Source: JBQSUQ01 sp052384575
GTDB lineage: Bacteria; Pseudomonadota; Gammaproteobacteria; Enterobacterales; Pasteurellaceae
Length of the DNA: 64,000 nt
Assembly (NCBI GenBank): GCA_052384575.1
Contig: JBQSUQ010000016.1
Direction: 5' to 3' (one strand)
Made by a program: the position numbers and the translations under genes. Under the pieces are notes generated by a model, which was given only the letters and a program-made list of their open reading frames with translations, had not been told where the DNA came from and did not search any database. Of this stretch, positions 44,083 through 52,362 are shown in pieces (position 1 is the first letter of the stretch; each line of letters starts with the position of its first letter).

Positions 44083-45933
44083 CTAAATGGATAATTTCTC
44101 AACACGTTTACCGCCGTATAACCAGTTGACTAGCATACGGGTTCCAGTGATTGCTGTGAACATAGAAATTGCAACCCCTAATGAAAGTGTAATCGCAAAG
44201 CCTTTCACAGGACCAGTTCCTACCGCATAGAGTACAATTGAGGTGAGGATTGTTGTGAGGTTAGCATCAAAAATTGATGTCCAAGCACCATTATATCCTT
44301 CATGAATCGCTTGCTGTATTGGTCTTCCATTACGGATTTCTTCTTTTATACGTTCGAAGATCAATACGTTTGCATCGACGGACATACCCACAGAAAGAAT
44401 AATCCCTGCAATACCTGGCATGGTTAAGGTTGCGCCTGGAAGAAGTGACATTAAACCTACTACCAAAATCATATTGACGCAAAGAGCAAGGCTTGCTACT
44501 AAACCAAATAATTTATAGAAAATTAAACAGAAGACAATAACGATAGCCAAGCCCCAAAGACCTGCTTTTAAGCCTTGTTCAACGTTTTGAGCCCCTAATG
44601 AAGGTCCAACAGTACGTTCTTCAACAATTTGAATAGGGGCAGTTAAAGCACCAGAACGTAATAAAACAGAAAGGTTTTGTGCTTCAGCTAGGCTATCAAT
44701 ACCTGTAATTTGGAATTTACTACCGAAGATCCCTTGAATTGTCGCCACATTCACGACTTCTTCATGTTTTTCTAAGATGACTTTACCATTTTCGTCTTTG
44801 TTACCATTGTCCTTATATTCTACATATAAGGTTGCCATTGGTTTTTTATAATTCAAACGAGTGATATCTGCCATAATGTTCCCCCCCTCGCTGTCAAGAG
44901 TAATACTCACTTGAGGGGTAGAAGTTTGTTGGTCAATACCCGCTGTTGCATTGGTAATATGTTCACCACCTAATTCGGTTTTACGATAAAGGGCAACAGG
45001 CTGACCGTTTCGGTTAAATTTAATTTCAGTATCTGATGGCACAACGCCGCGAGAGAGTGCTTCAGGGCTAACATTGCCATTTACAATGCGGAATTCTAAG
45101 GTTGCAGTTGCACCTAAGATTTCTTTTGCACGTGCGGTATCTTGAATACCTGGTAATTCAACAACAATACGTTCAGCACCTTGACGTTGAATAACAGCTT
45201 CTGCCACACCTAATTCTTCAACACGTTTACGTAAAATACTGAGGTTTTGCTCAATTGCATTATCACGAGAGGTGTTTAATCCTGCTTCAGAAAGGCTTAA
45301 AGAAATGGTGTTATCAGAGACTTTATTTATTTCTAATTCAGGATGTTGTTTACGTAAGAATTGTTGTGCTGCAAAGACTTTTTCAGGATTAATGATAGTC
45401 ACAAGCGTACTGAAATTTTCCCCTGCTTTAATAGCAGAATATTGCAATTTTTCTTTGCGTAACTCAGTACGTAAACTATCTTGTAATTGCTCTTGGCGTT
45501 TGCCAAGCGCAGTATTCATATCTACTTCCATTAAGAAGCGAACACCACCACGCAAGTCTAAGCCCCATTTCATTGGATTACCACCAATATTTCTTAACCA
45601 TTCAGGTGTTGATGGCGCAAGGTTTAGGGCAGTAGAGTAGCTATTTCCTAATTTTTCAGCAATTTTATCTTTAGCAAGTAATTGCGCTGTGGTGTCGTGG
45701 AAACGCGCTAAGATTGATCCATTTTCTAATAACAATGATTTTGGTTCAATTTGGTTGGCGTTAAGTAGATGTTGAATATCGTTTAATGTGGTTTCGTTGG
45801 CTTGTTGTCCGCGAACGCCAGAAATCTGTACCGCAGGATCTTCGCCATAAATATTTGGAAGCGCATATAAAGCACCAATGGCGATCACGAGGATCACCAT
45901 TAGATTCTTCCATAAAGGAAAACGGTTTAACAT
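44083..45933 (-). CDS. secD: Protein translocase subunit SecD
   Basis: Inner-membrane protein of 616 residues assisting SecYEG. It starts MLNRFPLWKNLMVILVIAIGALYALPNIYGEDPAVQ. The periplasmic P1 domain is large (WGLDLRGGVRFLMEVDMNTAL; VAEAVIQRQGAERIVVELPGIQDT; GATATLEFRIV). The C-terminal membrane half carries MPGIAGIILSVGMSVDANVLIFERIKEEIRNGR (about 515-547) and SIFDANLTTILTSIVLYAVGTGPVKGFA. Length and order are standard. Confidence 0.97.
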   Translation of the reverse strand: MLNRFPLWKNLMVILVIAIGALYALPNIYGEDPAVQISGVRGQQANETTLNDIQHLLNANQIEPKSLLLENGSILARFHDTTAQLLAKDKIAEKLGNSYSTALNLAPSTPEWLRNIGGNPMKWGLDLRGGVRFLMEVDMNTALGKRQEQLQDSLRTELRKEKLQYSAIKAGENFSTLVTIINPEKVFAAQQFLRKQHPELEINKVSDNTISLSLSEAGLNTSRDNAIEQNLSILRKRVEELGVAEAVIQRQGAERIVVELPGIQDTARAKEILGATATLEFRIVNGNVSPEALSRGVVPSDTEIKFNRNGQPVALYRKTELGGEHITNATAGIDQQTSTPQVSITLDSEGGNIMADITRLNYKKPMATLYVEYKDNGNKDENGKVILEKHEEVVNVATIQGIFGSKFQITGIDSLAEAQNLSVLLRSGALTAPIQIVEERTVGPSLGAQNVEQGLKAGLWGLAIVIVFCLIFYKLFGLVASLALCVNMILVVGLMSLLPGATLTMPGIAGIILSVGMSVDANVLIFERIKEEIRNGRPIQQAIHEGYNGAWTSIFDANLTTILTSIVLYAVGTGPVKGFAITLSLGVAISMFTAITGTRMLVNWLYGGKRVEKLSI

Positions 45934-45955
45934 AAGTTAATAACCTTCATTGGAA

Positions 45956-46249
45956 TTAAAGAGATTTGATTGAACCTTTTGGCAATACTGCAACGATAAA
46001 GTTACGTTTGATTGTTACTTCGGTTGTTGGGTTTAATGCAATCACTACTTCATCATCTGCTAGTTTTGTGATTTTGCCGATTAAACCACCTGAAGTTAAA
46101 ACTTCAGAGCCTTTGTTTAATGATTCCATTAACGCTTTGTGCTCTTTGTTACGTTTCGCTTGTGGGCGGTAAATCATAAAATAGAAGATTAAACCAAATG
46201 CGACAAGCATAATCACAGTTAACATTGGGCTGCCTTGTTGTGCGTCCAT
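45956..46249 (-). CDS. yajC: Preprotein translocase accessory subunit YajC
   Basis: Small single-span inner-membrane protein of 97 residues associated with SecDF. One N-terminal membrane helix (MLTVIMLVAFGLIFYFMIYRPQAKR, about 9-33) is followed by the basic RPQ.KR.KEH motif and the cytoplasmic SH3-like part (LNKGSEVLTSGGLIGKITKLADDEVVIAL). It is the first gene of yajC-secD-secF, 22 bases before secD. Confidence 0.96.
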   Translation of the reverse strand: MDAQQGSPMLTVIMLVAFGLIFYFMIYRPQAKRNKEHKALMESLNKGSEVLTSGGLIGKITKLADDEVVIALNPTTEVTIKRNFIVAVLPKGSIKSL

Positions 46250-46325
46250 GATAATTTCCTTTTAGTTGATAAAGTTGATAAATAAAAATTGAGGTGGCTA
46301 AAATACCACAAAATCAAGGGAAAAG

Positions 46326-46550
46326 CTAAGGCTTTTGTAGCTTGATTTGCCATCCAAGTGCGGTTAATTTCTGACAAGAAATCCAGCGATAATCTTTCCT
46401 ATCGCATAAAACTTTAAAATCTTGCACCGCACTTGTGTGGTTTAGGATGACACATAATATCGCTTTTGATTCCAATTGCTCCATTGCCTTTTGCACCATA
46501 AACAGTGGCAGAGGGCAATGGTATTGACGGAGATCTATCTGATATTCCAT
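46326..46550 (-). CDS. TusA/YedF-family sulfur carrier-like protein
   Basis: Cytosolic protein of 74 residues with the SirA/TusA fold. The family motif CPLP (in LRQYHCPLPLFMVQKAMEQL, cysteine at about 11) is intact; in TusA this cysteine carries a persulfide for tRNA thiolation or molybdopterin synthesis. The specific partner here is unknown; it is not simply TusA by position. It shares one base with the hemerythrin gene upstream, and that gene overlaps tgt, suggesting a queA-tgt-HHE-TusA transcript. A sulfur-relay role with the nearby tRNA modification genes is only speculation. Confidence 0.82.
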   Translation of the reverse strand: MEYQIDLRQYHCPLPLFMVQKAMEQLESKAILCVILNHTSAVQDFKVLCDRKDYRWISCQKLTALGWQIKLQKP

Positions 46551-47062
46551 TAAATTTTACGACGATTTGCCATGATTTGACCCATAGTCGTTAATTCTTC
46601 CGCAGGGATATGTTGTTGACCTAAAGCGAACAAGGGTTCTTCTAAGGCAATATGTACATCATAACCTGAAATAAATTGAAGAATCAGTTCTGGCTCAATA
46701 TGGCTGATTTCATCATCCAATAATTTTTGCAATTGAATGGAAAGATTATCCCAATTCTTGTGTAACACAATGTGTTGGCTTTCCAATTCATCAATATTTT
46801 TCTGTGCTTGAGGTGCATATTTCAATAGCGCAGGGAAAAAATCTTTTTCTTCATCATCATGATGCAGCGGAGCAGCCACATTAAAATAGGTCAGAATTTG
46901 CTGAACATCATTTTTTACAGCTTGATTAACACCATTTTTCTGTAAATATTCTGGCAAAATCGCTAATTGGCGACAGAAACTCTTTACTCGATTATGGCAA
47001 GCATAAAGCATATCAATCGGTTGCTCCCAGCTAGCAAATTGTTCAGGTGCTAAATTAATCAT
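46550..47062 (-). CDS. Hemerythrin HHE-domain protein
   Basis: Cytosolic four-helix-bundle protein of 170 residues with a likely di-iron site. Histidine and glutamate ligands are spread through ACHNRVKSFCRQL (about 21-33), PLHHDDEEKDFFPALL (about 75-90), ESQHIVLHKNWDNL (about 99-112) and DVHIALEEPLFAL (about 140-152). Relatives sense or handle oxygen, NO or iron-sulfur repair, as YtfE does, but the function here is not established. It overlaps tgt by eight bases and the TusA-like gene by one. Confidence 0.85.
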   Translation of the reverse strand: MINLAPEQFASWEQPIDMLYACHNRVKSFCRQLAILPEYLQKNGVNQAVKNDVQQILTYFNVAAPLHHDDEEKDFFPALLKYAPQAQKNIDELESQHIVLHKNWDNLSIQLQKLLDDEISHIEPELILQFISGYDVHIALEEPLFALGQQHIPAEELTTMGQIMANRRKI

Positions 47063-48206
47063 TGGCTAATTCCTGTTGTAATGGCGGAACCTCTTTGCCA
47101 ATTTTGGCATAAAATTCTGTTACAAATTGTTCAAAACGATCTTGTTCAATCGCTGTACGAATTTGTTCCATTAAACGTTGGTAGTAACGCAAATTGTGAA
47201 TGGTATTTAATCTTGCACCTAAAATTTCACCGCACTTATCTAAATGGTATAAATAAGCTTTGGTGTAATTTTTACAGGTATAACAATCACATTCCGGATC
47301 TAAGGCTGTGGTGTCATCTTTATATTTGGCATTGCGGATTTTTACAATGCCATCGCTGACAAATAGATGTCCATTACGTGCATTACGGGTTGGCATAACG
47401 CAATCGAACATATCAATGCCACGACGTACGCCTTCCACTAAATCTTCAGGCTTGCCCACGCCCATTAAATAGCGTGGTTTGTCTTGTGGTAATAATGGAG
47501 TAACAAATTCTAAAATACGGTGCATTTCTTCTTTAGGTTCGCCCACAGCTAAACCGCCGACAGCATAGCCATCAAAGCCAATATTGACCAAACCTTCTAC
47601 CGAAATTTTGCGTAATTCTTCGTAAGTGCCGCCTTGTACGATACCAAATAGCGCATTTTGATTACCTAATTCATCAAAACGATTACGGCTACGCTGTGCC
47701 CAACGCAATGACATTTCCATTGAATTTTTAGCATAATCAAATGTAGCAGGATAAGGTGTACATTCGTCGAAAATCATCACAATATCGGAACCCAAATCAT
47801 ATTGAATTTCCATAGATTTTTCAGGCGATAGGAAAATACGTTCGCCATTAATTGGATTTTGGAAATGGACCCCTTCTTCTTTAATTTTACGTAGTTTACC
47901 TAAGCTGAATACCTGAAAGCCGCCAGAGTCCGTTAGAATTGGACGATGCCATTGCATAAAATCATGTAAATCCCCATGTTTACGCATCACTTCTTGCCCT
48001 GGGCGGAGCCATAAATGGAAAGTGTTACCCAATAGAATTTCTGCACCAGTGGCTCGTACTTCTTCAGGCGTCATGCCTTTTACAGTGCCATAAGTACCAA
48101 CAGGCATAAAGGCGGGCGTTTGTACCGAAAATTCGCCTTGTGGGCGTTTAAAAATCATTTCTCCACGACGAGCTGTGCCACTCGTGGTTTTTAGGTTAAA
48201 TTTCAT
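47055..48206 (-). CDS. tgt: Queuine tRNA-ribosyltransferase
   Basis: Exchanges G34 for preQ1 in tRNAs with GUN anticodons; 383 residues. The nucleophile and base-binding region reads LTDSGGFQVFSLG (catalytic Asp near 89-91) with MPVGTYGTVKGMTPE upstream. FDGYAVGGLAVGEPKEEM and GIDMFDCVMPTRNARNG carry the second conserved Asp. The zinc ligands are C-D-C-Y-T-C (ECDCYTCKNYTKAYLYHL, near 305-322). It stands downstream of queA, as in E. coli, and overlaps the HHE gene. Confidence 0.97.
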   Translation of the reverse strand: MKFNLKTTSGTARRGEMIFKRPQGEFSVQTPAFMPVGTYGTVKGMTPEEVRATGAEILLGNTFHLWLRPGQEVMRKHGDLHDFMQWHRPILTDSGGFQVFSLGKLRKIKEEGVHFQNPINGERIFLSPEKSMEIQYDLGSDIVMIFDECTPYPATFDYAKNSMEMSLRWAQRSRNRFDELGNQNALFGIVQGGTYEELRKISVEGLVNIGFDGYAVGGLAVGEPKEEMHRILEFVTPLLPQDKPRYLMGVGKPEDLVEGVRRGIDMFDCVMPTRNARNGHLFVSDGIVKIRNAKYKDDTTALDPECDCYTCKNYTKAYLYHLDKCGEILGARLNTIHNLRYYQRLMEQIRTAIEQDRFEQFVTEFYAKIGKEVPPLQQELAND

Positions 48207-48262
48207 GTATTTTCCTTTTGTCGAATAAACAGTTCAACGAAATTAATTTAAATTTTTACATA

Positions 48263-49330
48263 TTATTTAGTGATGAACATCGCATCGCCATAACTGAAAA
48301 AACGATAGCGATTTTCCACCGCACTTTTATAAGCGTTCATCACATTTTCATAGCCAGCAAAGGCGGAAACTAACATAATCAACGTACTTTCAGGTAAGTG
48401 GAAGTTGGTGATTAAGCAATCAATAACGCGGAATTTTTTACCTGGATAAATAAAAATAGACGTGTCAGCAAAAAAAGGCGTAATTAATTCATTTGAGCCT
48501 TTTTCTTCTGCTGCTAAAGCTGCACTTTCGATAGAACGAACAGAAGTTGTGCCTACAGCAATAACACGCTTGTCTGCGGCTTTAGTTGCTAAAATCGCAT
48601 CTACCACATCTTGACTCACTTCAACATATTCGGCGTGCATATGATGATCTTCAATTTTTTCCACTCGAACAGGTTGGAACGTGCCAGCGCCAACATGTAA
48701 GGTGACGAAAGCAAAATTTACTCCTTTATTTTTGAGCTTTTCTAATAGCGCATCATCAAAATGTAAACCAGCGGTTGGTGCAGCAACAGCGCCCGGTACT
48801 TTGTTATAAACGGTTTGATAGCGTTCTTGATCGCTGTCTTCATCTGGACGATCAATATAGGGAGGCAATGGCATATGCCCGATTTGCTGTAATAAATCTA
48901 AAAGTGCGGTGGATTTATCCACAATTTCCACTTCGAATAAGGCATCTTGTCGCCCTCGCATAATGGCTTTGATTCCTTTGCCTTCGCCTAATTTATCTTC
49001 GCCCAAATATAATTCACTATCCACTTTAGGCGCTTTGCTTGAGCGAATATGCGCGAGAAAGGTGCTTTCGGTTAATACGCGCTCTACCAACACTTCAATT
49101 TTTCCGCCACTGGCTTTACGACCAAACATACGCGCAGGAATCACTCGTGTGTTGTTAAAAATTAACAAGTCACCAGCGTCGATAAGATCAAGAATATCGG
49201 TAAAAGTGCGGTGAAAAAATTCACCGTTTTTGCCATCCAAATGTAGCAATCGGCTAGAACTACGCTCTGTTTTTGGGTAGCGAGCAATCAGTTCATCGGG
49301 TAAGTCAAAATAAAAATCAGAAACTAACAT
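48263..49330 (-). CDS. queA: S-adenosylmethionine:tRNA ribosyltransferase-isomerase
   Basis: Adds the epoxycyclopentane precursor of queuosine to preQ1-modified tRNA; 355 residues. Family marks are DFYFDLPDELIARYPKTERSSSRLLHLDG near the start, DLLIFNNTRVIPARMFGRKASGGKIEVLVER, GAVAAPTAGLHFDDALLEKLKNKGV, FVTLHVGAGTFQPVRVE, and ITNFHLPESTLIMLVSAFAGYENVM. It is the first gene of the queA-tgt pair, 56 bases before tgt. The divergent holC lies about 160 bases upstream. Confidence 0.97.
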   Translation of the reverse strand: MLVSDFYFDLPDELIARYPKTERSSSRLLHLDGKNGEFFHRTFTDILDLIDAGDLLIFNNTRVIPARMFGRKASGGKIEVLVERVLTESTFLAHIRSSKAPKVDSELYLGEDKLGEGKGIKAIMRGRQDALFEVEIVDKSTALLDLLQQIGHMPLPPYIDRPDEDSDQERYQTVYNKVPGAVAAPTAGLHFDDALLEKLKNKGVNFAFVTLHVGAGTFQPVRVEKIEDHHMHAEYVEVSQDVVDAILATKAADKRVIAVGTTSVRSIESAALAAEEKGSNELITPFFADTSIFIYPGKKFRVIDCLITNFHLPESTLIMLVSAFAGYENVMNAYKSAVENRYRFFSYGDAMFITK

Positions 49331-49493
49331 ATGTATGAGAATTTTTTATCTAAAAAGTGCGGGTAAATTTACCCACTTTATGAAGTGGTGGTAGTCTATT
49401 GTGATTTTTGCCTAAGTACAAGTAAAACCTTTATTTTTGCCTCATTCTTAGTTAGAATCTCGCAGATCAGTTTCTTATTCAACGGAAAGTCGC

Positions 49494-49943
49494 ATGGCTA
49501 AGCAAGCAACATTTTATCTTCTCTCTTCCACAGAATATCAAGGCGAACTTTCGCCTGATGAAGCGCTTGCTTGCGATTTGTCCGCTGAAATATGGCGAGC
49601 AGGCAAGCGAGTATTAATCGCTTGTGAAACAGAGCAACAAGCATTGCGTTTAGATGAAGCTTTGTGGCAGCGAGAACCCGAGCAATTTGTGCCACACAAT
49701 CTTTCAGGTGAAGTGACAAATTATGCCACACCGATTGAAATTAGCTGGAAAGGCAAACGTAATGCACAGCGTCGAGATGTGCTCATTTTATTACAACGAG
49801 AATTGCCGGATTTTATTAATAGTTTTAACCAACTCATTGATTTTGTTCCCGCTGATGAACAACAAAAAGTATTGGCGCGAGAACGTTATAAACAACTCAG
49901 ACAACAGGGTTGGCAATTATCGACAGAACAGAGTACGAAATAA
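49494..49943 (+). CDS. holC: DNA polymerase III chi subunit
   Basis: Clamp-loader accessory subunit of 149 residues that links the polymerase to single-strand binding protein. The start ATFYLLSS and the central RAGKRVLIACETEQQALRLDEALWQREPEQFVPHNLSGE are typical of HolC. FVPADEQQKVLARERYKQLRQQGWQL near the end is the conserved C-terminal segment. It starts the holC / DIP1984-like pair, with eight bases between them, and is divergent to queA. Confidence 0.94.
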   Translation: MAKQATFYLLSSTEYQGELSPDEALACDLSAEIWRAGKRVLIACETEQQALRLDEALWQREPEQFVPHNLSGEVTNYATPIEISWKGKRNAQRRDVLILLQRELPDFINSFNQLIDFVPADEQQKVLARERYKQLRQQGWQLSTEQSTK

Positions 49944-49951
49944 GGATTTAT

Positions 49952-50404
49952 ATGAAATTAGCAGAAGCATTAATGGAACGTGCAGATGCACAACGTCGTT
50001 TAGCACAGCTTCAACAACGATTACAACAAAATGCGAAGCACCAAGAAGGCGAAACTCCTGCGGAAAATCCAATGGAATTATTGGCAGAATATCGACAAAC
50101 TGCGGATAGTTTGGAAACTTTAGTGGTGAAAATTAACCAAGCAAATCAAACAATTAGCCTATCCAATGGTTTAACAATGTTACAAGCTTTGGCCAAACGT
50201 GATCGATTAAAAGAAGAACATTCAACCTTAATTCGTTTAGCTGAGTCAGCGTTACCAGAGCAAGATCGTTATAGTCGCAGTGAAATTAAAACCTTGGCTT
50301 CGGTGGACATTAAGGCTATTCGCAAGCAAGCGGATCAACTTGCGAAACAACACCGCGAGTTAGATGTTTTAGTGCAACAGGCTAACTGGCAATACGAGAT
50401 CTAA
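49952..50404 (+). CDS. DIP1984 family protein
   Basis: Predicted helical cytosolic protein of 150 residues, starting MKLAEALMERADAQRRLAQLQQRLQQNAKHQEG. This start and the PENPMELLAEYRQTADSLETLVVKINQANQ segment match the DIP1984 (septicolysin-annotated) family. Long charged amphipathic stretches suggest coiled coils. I see no toxin signal peptide, so the 'septicolysin' label should not be read as cytolysin activity. I choose the ATG at 49952 with AAGGA just before it; a 14-codon upstream extension lies within the end of holC. Confidence 0.75.
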   Translation: MKLAEALMERADAQRRLAQLQQRLQQNAKHQEGETPAENPMELLAEYRQTADSLETLVVKINQANQTISLSNGLTMLQALAKRDRLKEEHSTLIRLAESALPEQDRYSRSEIKTLASVDIKAIRKQADQLAKQHRELDVLVQQANWQYEI

Positions 50405-50574
50405 TCTGAATAAAGTGCGGTGAAATTTTAGGTATTTTTATTCAGAGGCGAACACAAAAAACACCATTACGAGAACGAAGAGCAGTTCATTTTTTTCTGA
50501 ACAACTTTTGCTCCGTACAAGTGACATGGTACACATACTTTGTATTGTAACAACCCTGTGTTGATCTGAATAAA
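50404..50574 (+). repeat. Direct repeat flanking a 149-base non-coding segment upstream of tpx
   Basis: ATCTGAATAAA occurs at 50404-50414 and again at 50564-50574. Its inverse TTTATTCAG also occurs at 50437-50445, forming a stem with the first copy, and a second hairpin GTTCA/TGAAC lies at 50485-50502. The segment may be an insertion trace or a structured leader; I recognise no known element. Confidence 0.4.
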
Positions 50575-50619
50575 AATGGGTGGGAACGGGGATTTTATTT
50601 TTATTATGAGGACAAACTT

Positions 50620-51120
50620 ATGAGTCAAATTACATTAGCAGGCAACCCAGTAGAAGTAGCGGGTAACTTCCCAAAAGCAAGTGAAACAGTTGCAAACTTT
50701 GTATTAGTGAATAATGAATTAGCGGATGTGGCATTAGCGGATTTTGCGGGTAAACGCAAAGTATTAAACATTTTCCCAAGTATTGATACAGGCATTTGCG
50801 CAGCTTCAGTTCGTATGTTTAATCAACAAGCCGCAAATTTAACCAATACCGTTGTGTTATGCATTTCTGCGGATTTACCATTTGCTCAAGCACGTTTCTG
50901 TGGTGCAGAAGGTATTGAAAACGCATTAACCTTATCTTCATTCCGCAACAAAGCAGTTCATGCACAATTAGGTGTGGATATGGTAACGGGCCCATTAACT
51001 GGATTAACTGCACGCGCAGTGATCGTGTTAGATGAAAATAATAACGTGCTACATAGCGAATTAGTGCCAGAAATTAAACAAGAACCAAACTACGAAGCCG
51101 CTTTAGCAGTATTGAAATAA
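50620..51120 (+). CDS. tpx: Thiol peroxidase Tpx
   Basis: Periplasmic-side/cytosolic peroxiredoxin of 166 residues that reduces hydroperoxides. The peroxidatic cysteine is in FPSIDTGICAASVRMFN (about residue 60) and the resolving cysteine in PFAQARFCGAEGIENALTLSSFR (about 94), as in E. coli Tpx. The C-terminal ARAVIVLDENNNVLHSELVPEI is also typical. It is a single gene, with the upstream 215 bases carrying the repeat described above and a perfect palindrome just after the stop. Confidence 0.96.
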   Translation: MSQITLAGNPVEVAGNFPKASETVANFVLVNNELADVALADFAGKRKVLNIFPSIDTGICAASVRMFNQQAANLTNTVVLCISADLPFAQARFCGAEGIENALTLSSFRNKAVHAQLGVDMVTGPLTGLTARAVIVLDENNNVLHSELVPEIKQEPNYEAALAVLK

Positions 51121-51136
51121 GCTTAACTAAGTGATA

Positions 51137-51154
51137 CAGGGGCAATTGCCCCTG
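51137..51154 (+). terminator. Perfect palindrome after tpx
   Basis: CAGGGGCAATTGCCCCTG is an 18-base perfect palindrome 16 bases after the tpx stop. It forms a strong stem with only a weak T tract (ATGTTGTTT), so it is a probable but not ideal terminator. Confidence 0.6.
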
Positions 51155-51342
51155 ATGTTGTTTAAATGATAGGTTATTCTGATTTAAACAAAGAATTTGC
51201 ATTTAAGTTCTAAGGTCGATTTTTATCCTGAAATTAATAGAAATAGATGTCATGAGACACAACCTGTCGCACCAGTTGTTTATACTGACATTAGCATTAT
51301 TTGAATAGCCATAATTTATAAACAACATTTAGGAGAATAACT

Positions 51343-52098
51343 ATGTTAGGTGCAGCAATCGGCGATATTATCGGCTCTCGTTTTGAGTGGAATAACTACA
51401 AAGGCACAGATTTTGAACTCTTTACCCCTGCTAGCAAGTTTACTGATGATACGGTGTGTACCGTCGCTATTTCAGAATGGGCATTGAGTGGCTTTCAACT
51501 TGATTTGCCTGATACAGTACGGAAATGGGGCAACAAATACCGCAATGCGGGCTATGGTGGAATGTTTTGCCGTTGGCTAAACCCCCGTTTTGAACCACAA
51601 CCTTATAATAGCTGGGGCAATGGTTCCGCGATGCGAGTTTCAGCGGTGGGCTGGTTGTGTGAGGATATGGAAAGCGTGTTGGAATACGCCAAACGCTCCG
51701 CAGACATTACCCACAACCACCCAGAAGGAATTAAAGGGGCACAAGCTGTTGCTTCCGCCATTTTCTTGGCTCGTAAAGGCGAAAACAAAGCGGCAATTAA
51801 GCAATTTATTGAGCTATTTGGCTATAATTTAAACAGTACTTGCGATGAAATTCGCCCAAATTACACCTTTGATGTGAGTTGTCAAGGCTCTGTGCCGCCT
51901 GCTATCATCGCGTTTTTGGAAAGCGAAAATTTTGAACAAGCGTTGAGATTATCGATTTCCTTAGGAGGTGATTCCGATACATTGGCAGCGATTACAGGAT
52001 CCATTGCCGAAGCCTTTTACGGCGTGCCAGACTCTCTAAAACAACAAGTAAAAGCCTATTTGCCTGATGAAATGTTGAGTATTCTTGAGCGGATTTAG
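51343..52098 (+). CDS. ADP-ribosylglycohydrolase family protein
   Basis: Single-domain protein of 251 residues in the DraG/ARH family, which removes ADP-ribose from proteins or hydrolyses related glycosidic bonds. Metal-binding motifs are intact: FTDDTVCT (T34-D35-D36) near the start and LGGDSDTLAAITG (D210, D212, T213) near the end. NSWGNGSAMRVSAVG at 89-103 and HNHPEG at 124-129 are further family marks. It has no visible ADP-ribosyltransferase partner in the window. A hand count of one 60-base line gives 33 G or C, well above typical genes here, hinting at transfer. AGGAG precedes the ATG. Confidence 0.88.
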   Translation: MLGAAIGDIIGSRFEWNNYKGTDFELFTPASKFTDDTVCTVAISEWALSGFQLDLPDTVRKWGNKYRNAGYGGMFCRWLNPRFEPQPYNSWGNGSAMRVSAVGWLCEDMESVLEYAKRSADITHNHPEGIKGAQAVASAIFLARKGENKAAIKQFIELFGYNLNSTCDEIRPNYTFDVSCQGSVPPAIIAFLESENFEQALRLSISLGGDSDTLAAITGSIAEAFYGVPDSLKQQVKAYLPDEMLSILERI

Positions 52099-52207
52099 CT
52101 CGTTGGACTACTTTTAAAATTAACGCAAATGGCTACAAGAGGCAGATTTGAGAAATAAAGTGCAAAAATTTTCAACATTGTGATCCGTTGTCAGCGATGT
52201 AAATAGA

Positions 52208-52273
52208 TAGCGCTCGTCTTTGACGAGTGCTGTAATTTTGACTAGAAAAGCACTCGTGTGGACACGAGCGCTA
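52208..52273. repeat. Double palindrome (REP/MITE-like) before valS
   Basis: TAGCGCTCGT (52208-52217) is an exact inverted match of ACGAGCGCTA (52264-52273). Each arm is itself a hairpin (CGCTCGTC-TTT-GACGAGTG; CACTCGTGT-GG-ACACGAGCG), and the two arms are inverted copies of each other. The stem tips differ in a compensatory way. It resembles paired REP units rather than a Haemophilus uptake sequence. Confidence 0.65.
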
Positions 52274-52362
52274 GCGGGGTGACAACTTGCAGAAGATGCA
52301 ATAAATATTTGGGTTTACCCTACAATTTTAGATTTTGAAAATAAAGATCAAGAGAAAAACCA

